From contig NZ_CP134779.1 in NCBI RefSeq assembly GCF_031884435.1, positions 3,410,001-3,474,000 on the forward strand: a stretch of 64,000 bases of DNA, given 5' to 3'. Under the pieces are notes generated by a model. The model did no database searches. It saw only the letters and a list, made by a program, of their open reading frames with translations, and was not told the origin of the DNA. Every line of letters starts with the position of its first letter. Position 1 is the stretch's first letter. Both the position numbers and the translations under genes were made by a program. Positions 61,662 to 64,000 of this stretch are shown here, one piece after another. The stretch is from Bosea sp. 685 (lineage in GTDB: Bacteria > Pseudomonadota > Alphaproteobacteria > Rhizobiales > Beijerinckiaceae).

Positions 61662-62323
61662 GCGAAGCGGTGGCCGAGTATCCGAGGATCACGCGCCGCA
61701 CCTTGCATGAGGAGGTGCTGGAGCGCCTTCGCGACATGATCATCGAAGGCAGGCTTGAACCCGGCCAGCGTATCAATGAGGGCCAGCTCGGCGCGCAGCT
61801 CGGGGTTTCACGCACGCCTTTGCGCGAGGCGATCAAGACGCTCGCCAGCGAAGGGCTCGTCGAGATCCTGCCGGCCAAGGGTGCGATCGTACGCAAATTC
61901 ACCGCCAAGGATCTCGCGCAGATCCTGCAGGTGCTGAAGACGCTGGAACAGCTCGGCGGCCGCATGGCTTGCGAGCTGGCCAGCGACGCGACGATTCAAG
62001 CGATCAACCTGCTGCACGAGCGGATGCTCGCGCTCTACAAGTCGAACAACCGGCTCGAATATTTCAAGCTCAACCAAGCGATCCACAGTGCCATCGTGGC
62101 GGCCTCGGGCAACCCCGTGCTGATGGAAATGCACGAGACGCTGCAGGCCCGGATCAAGCGCTTGCGCTTCATCGGCAATGAAGGGCCACAGAAATGGGCC
62201 GGTGCCGTCGCCGAGCACGAGGAGATCATGGCAGCGCTGCTGAAGCGCGACGCAGAAGCGCTTCTCGACGTCATCGGCCGGCATATGGAATCGACCAGGC
62301 TGCGCGTCGCAGACGTGTTCTGA
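61658..62323 (+). CDS. GntR family regulator (FCD domain)
   Basis: A 221-residue GntR/FadR-type regulator: winged helix with GQRINEGQLGAQLGVSRTPLREAIKTLASEGLVEI in outline, and a C-terminal FCD ligand domain with the metal histidines in NQAIHSAIV, VAEHEEIM and RHMEST. The ATG overlaps the stop of the dehydrogenase gene, so it is cotranscribed and probably controls this operon and the divergent pdxA-tct side through the 60077 dyad. Confidence 0.93.
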   Translation: MSEAVAEYPRITRRTLHEEVLERLRDMIIEGRLEPGQRINEGQLGAQLGVSRTPLREAIKTLASEGLVEILPAKGAIVRKFTAKDLAQILQVLKTLEQLGGRMACELASDATIQAINLLHERMLALYKSNNRLEYFKLNQAIHSAIVAASGNPVLMEMHETLQARIKRLRFIGNEGPQKWAGAVAEHEEIMAALLKRDAEALLDVIGRHMESTRLRVADVF

Positions 62324-62362
62324 GAGGGCGATGCTCGCAAACGGCAAACGGATGATGTCGCG

Positions 62363-63715
62363 CTATGGTTTTCCCGCGACGTAACCGTAGAAATTGCCAA
62401 GGAAATCGCCGACCGGCAGCGTCTTGCTGCCGTGCGGGATCTGATACTCGCCATCGCCCCAGGTGAAGACCTTGAGCTTGACCGTGCCGTTCAACCGGTC
62501 GATCAGCGACCGCTGAACGGCCCAATGCTCGGCGGTGGTCGAGCTTTTCGACTGGTCCTTCTCGCTCAGGATATTCGCGCCGATGAAGAGGCAAATGCGG
62601 TAGCCGTCCGCATACAGCCGATTGGCATCGTCGATTTTGCTGAGGCCCATGCTGGCCACGATATTGGCGTCCTGCTCGACCTTGGAATAGCCGGCGCGCC
62701 GGAACCAATCCGCCAGTTCGCCGGGCAAGGTGATGCCGGCGAATTCCTTGTCGGCGTTGTCATAGTCCAAGAACCAGTTCTCGGAATCGCGGATGCTGGC
62801 CATGGTCATCCAGTCGACGTGATCCATCGTCGGCGGCGGCCGATAGGTCCGCACGTCCTCGTCCGGTGCGATCTCCAGCCGGTTGAGCTTCGCCCGCCCC
62901 TTCTCGTAGAGGTCGATGGCGAAACGGGCATAAGCGGCGGGGTTGTCGGCCGCTTCGCTGAACAGCAGCGCGGCCGGTCCGCACAGGCTCGCCTGGTCCT
63001 GCTTGATCAAGCCCGGATTGGCGATCCGCATCAGCAGGCCGACGCCGACCTCATATCGATCCAGCGAGAGAAAGCGGCTCGATCCCGAGCGCTCGAGAAA
63101 ATCGCAGACCATGCCGGCCGCAAAGAGCTGCCGATCCGTGTCCAGCCTGTAGGGTCCCTTGCCGACCGCCGTCTTGCGGATCGTATTGACGAGCGTCGCC
63201 AGCATTGTCTTGGAACGCTGCTGCAGGCTCCTTGCGACGGCCAGGATCGTCGCCAGGTCGTTGATCTCATCGGAGGTGATGACGCCATCGCTGAGCGTGC
63301 TGCGAATGATGTTGACGACATCGGAATGGCTGAGCGTCATGTCGCCCTCCAAACCGGCATTCAACGATTTCGACACGGATCTGGTCGTGATCGCGTCCCA
63401 TTGTCCCGGTTTTTTTGGCGGTGCGGGTGGCGGACGCGATGCCAACCCCTCCAATTGCGTCAACACCGGCCCGTTCGGTTCGACAAAGCCCGTCTGCCTG
63501 ACCGGGGGATATCGTTTCTCGAAGCTCAGGATGGCCTGGTACAGCGCGTCGCTAGCGAACCCGCCGATGATACGTCCGCCCAAGGCTCCCCCGGTTCCGC
63601 CATCGGCGATCGGGATACGGTTCAGCAGGGCGATCACGACCTCCTGGTCGCTCTTCCAGTTCTGGCAATTGGCGCCGGTGCTGACATGTCGTCCGACGCG
63701 ACCTCGAAGTGGCAT
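62363..63715 (-). CDS. Multidomain protein with peptidoglycan-binding-like start and papain-like CGPA box
   Basis: A 450-residue protein that I cannot place in a named family. Residues about 17-93 (CQNWKSDQEVVIALLNRIP, GGTGGALGG, ALYQAILSFEKRY, GFVEPNGPVLTQLEGLA) resemble peptidoglycan-binding-type repeats seen in secreted proteins. A Pro-rich linker follows (SRPPPAPPKKP). The middle is helical. From about 235 there is a candidate papain-fold: Gln241 and Cys245 in DQASLCGPAALL, His397 in EHWAVQ, and GDGEYQIP near 420. No signal peptide is seen, so export would need a dedicated route. Convergent with the GntR gene, divergent from a LysR gene. Confidence 0.7.
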   Translation of the reverse strand: MPLRGRVGRHVSTGANCQNWKSDQEVVIALLNRIPIADGGTGGALGGRIIGGFASDALYQAILSFEKRYPPVRQTGFVEPNGPVLTQLEGLASRPPPAPPKKPGQWDAITTRSVSKSLNAGLEGDMTLSHSDVVNIIRSTLSDGVITSDEINDLATILAVARSLQQRSKTMLATLVNTIRKTAVGKGPYRLDTDRQLFAAGMVCDFLERSGSSRFLSLDRYEVGVGLLMRIANPGLIKQDQASLCGPAALLFSEAADNPAAYARFAIDLYEKGRAKLNRLEIAPDEDVRTYRPPPTMDHVDWMTMASIRDSENWFLDYDNADKEFAGITLPGELADWFRRAGYSKVEQDANIVASMGLSKIDDANRLYADGYRICLFIGANILSEKDQSKSSTTAEHWAVQRSLIDRLNGTVKLKVFTWGDGEYQIPHGSKTLPVGDFLGNFYGYVAGKP

Positions 63716-63912
63716 GAAAACCTCCTTCGCAGAGCGGGCTGACCAACAGGATAGCCTCATCCCGAGCAGCCTGCCGCATCGTAATGGCGGGTGTCATCGA
63801 TGGCAACGGCGCCTCGCACCGGCGCAGACGACCTTCGCCGCCGGCTTGACAGTGTAGCCGCCCTCCCCTCCGCTTGCGCAAAAGCAAGAACCTTCGAGGG
63901 AACCGCCACACC

Positions 63913-64000
63913 ATGCTGACCTTGCGCCAGATCGAGGTGATCCGCGCCATCATGATCACCGGCACGATCTCGGGCGCGGCAAAACTCCTCAATGTCTCGG
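63913..64000 (+). CDS. LysR family regulator, N-terminal fragment
   Basis: The first 29 codons (MLTLRQIEVIRAIMITGTIS then GAAKLLNVS) are the start of a LysR helix-turn-helix; the gene runs off the window. The target is probably outside the window. Confidence 0.8.
   Translation, partial: MLTLRQIEVIRAIMITGTISGAAKLLNVS

Noticed and set aside
62432..63742. 436-codon plus-strand frame opposite the papain-like protein
   Set aside because: The minus-strand frame has domain-like order, a linker and catalytic-looking motifs; the plus frame has Arg/Ala/Asp-rich composition typical of shadows.
1..64000. CRISPR arrays, tRNA or rRNA genes
   Set aside because: I looked for regularly spaced direct repeats and for tRNA-like T-loop sequences and found none. 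Repeats here are dispersed palindromes, not spacer arrays.

Overview
The window looks like a chromosome segment of a high-GC alphaproteobacterium of the order Hyphomicrobiales, most likely Bosea or a close relative. This rests on the porin type (an alphaproteobacterial porin with a DLPSRKAAP-like start and a paired-cysteine N-terminus), two DUF2336 proteins, the housekeeping set slt-dapA-smpB-NYN / rpoZ-rsh / acpS-lepB-rnc-era / recO-parC that is normally clustered in this order, and many dispersed palindromic intergenic repeats. The genus is inferred from sequence style, not from a search.

Layout. 1-1600: end of a TRAP transporter (small and large permease). 1758-4933: bpt and a three-gene operon of an RraA-like aldolase and a split UxaA-type dehydratase. 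5080-9473: two DUF2336 paralogues flanking a DUF2946-like/PepSY membrane pair and a 266-bp structured inverted-repeat element. 9566-28595 and onward to 29532: housekeeping genes (parC, recO, rsh, rpoZ, pdxJ, aroA, acpS, lepB, rnc, era) mixed with short-chain dehydrogenases, a TetR regulator, a HerA-like ATPase, an aquaporin and an MscS channel. 29769-38411: LysR/tautomerase pair, pyrE, NYN protein, smpB, dapA, slt, a methyltransferase and a hydrolase. 38648-43773: an envelope block (double-helix-hairpin membrane protein, OmpA protein with repeated BON-like modules, major porin). 43774-46122: repeat- and IS-rich island with an IS5-family element and a frameshifted DUF559 endonuclease. 46123-52463: tamB-tamA. 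52579-55657: hydratase, VOC protein, an IS110-family element and small ORFs. 55736-62323: TctA/B/C tricarboxylate-type transporter, PdxA-like dehydrogenase, SAF-domain dehydrogenase and a GntR regulator, apparently one uptake/catabolic unit for a small hydroxy acid. 62363-63715: an unusual multidomain protein with a papain-like CGPA box. 63913-64000: start of a LysR gene.

The most distinctive feature is the intergenic repeat landscape. A 266-bp element with 33-bp inverted ends, nested helices and TA at both ends sits exactly in the stop codon of a DUF2336 gene. Two unrelated repeat copies 4 kb apart keep an 18-bp hairpin through compensatory changes. Both insertion sequences landed inside palindromic repeats. 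A DUF559 endonuclease pseudogene lies between the two halves of a repeat whose empty version is 1.2 kb away. Several genes (bpt, slt, rsh, DUF2336) end with a TAG that is part of a repeat end. I saw no tRNA, rRNA or CRISPR array.
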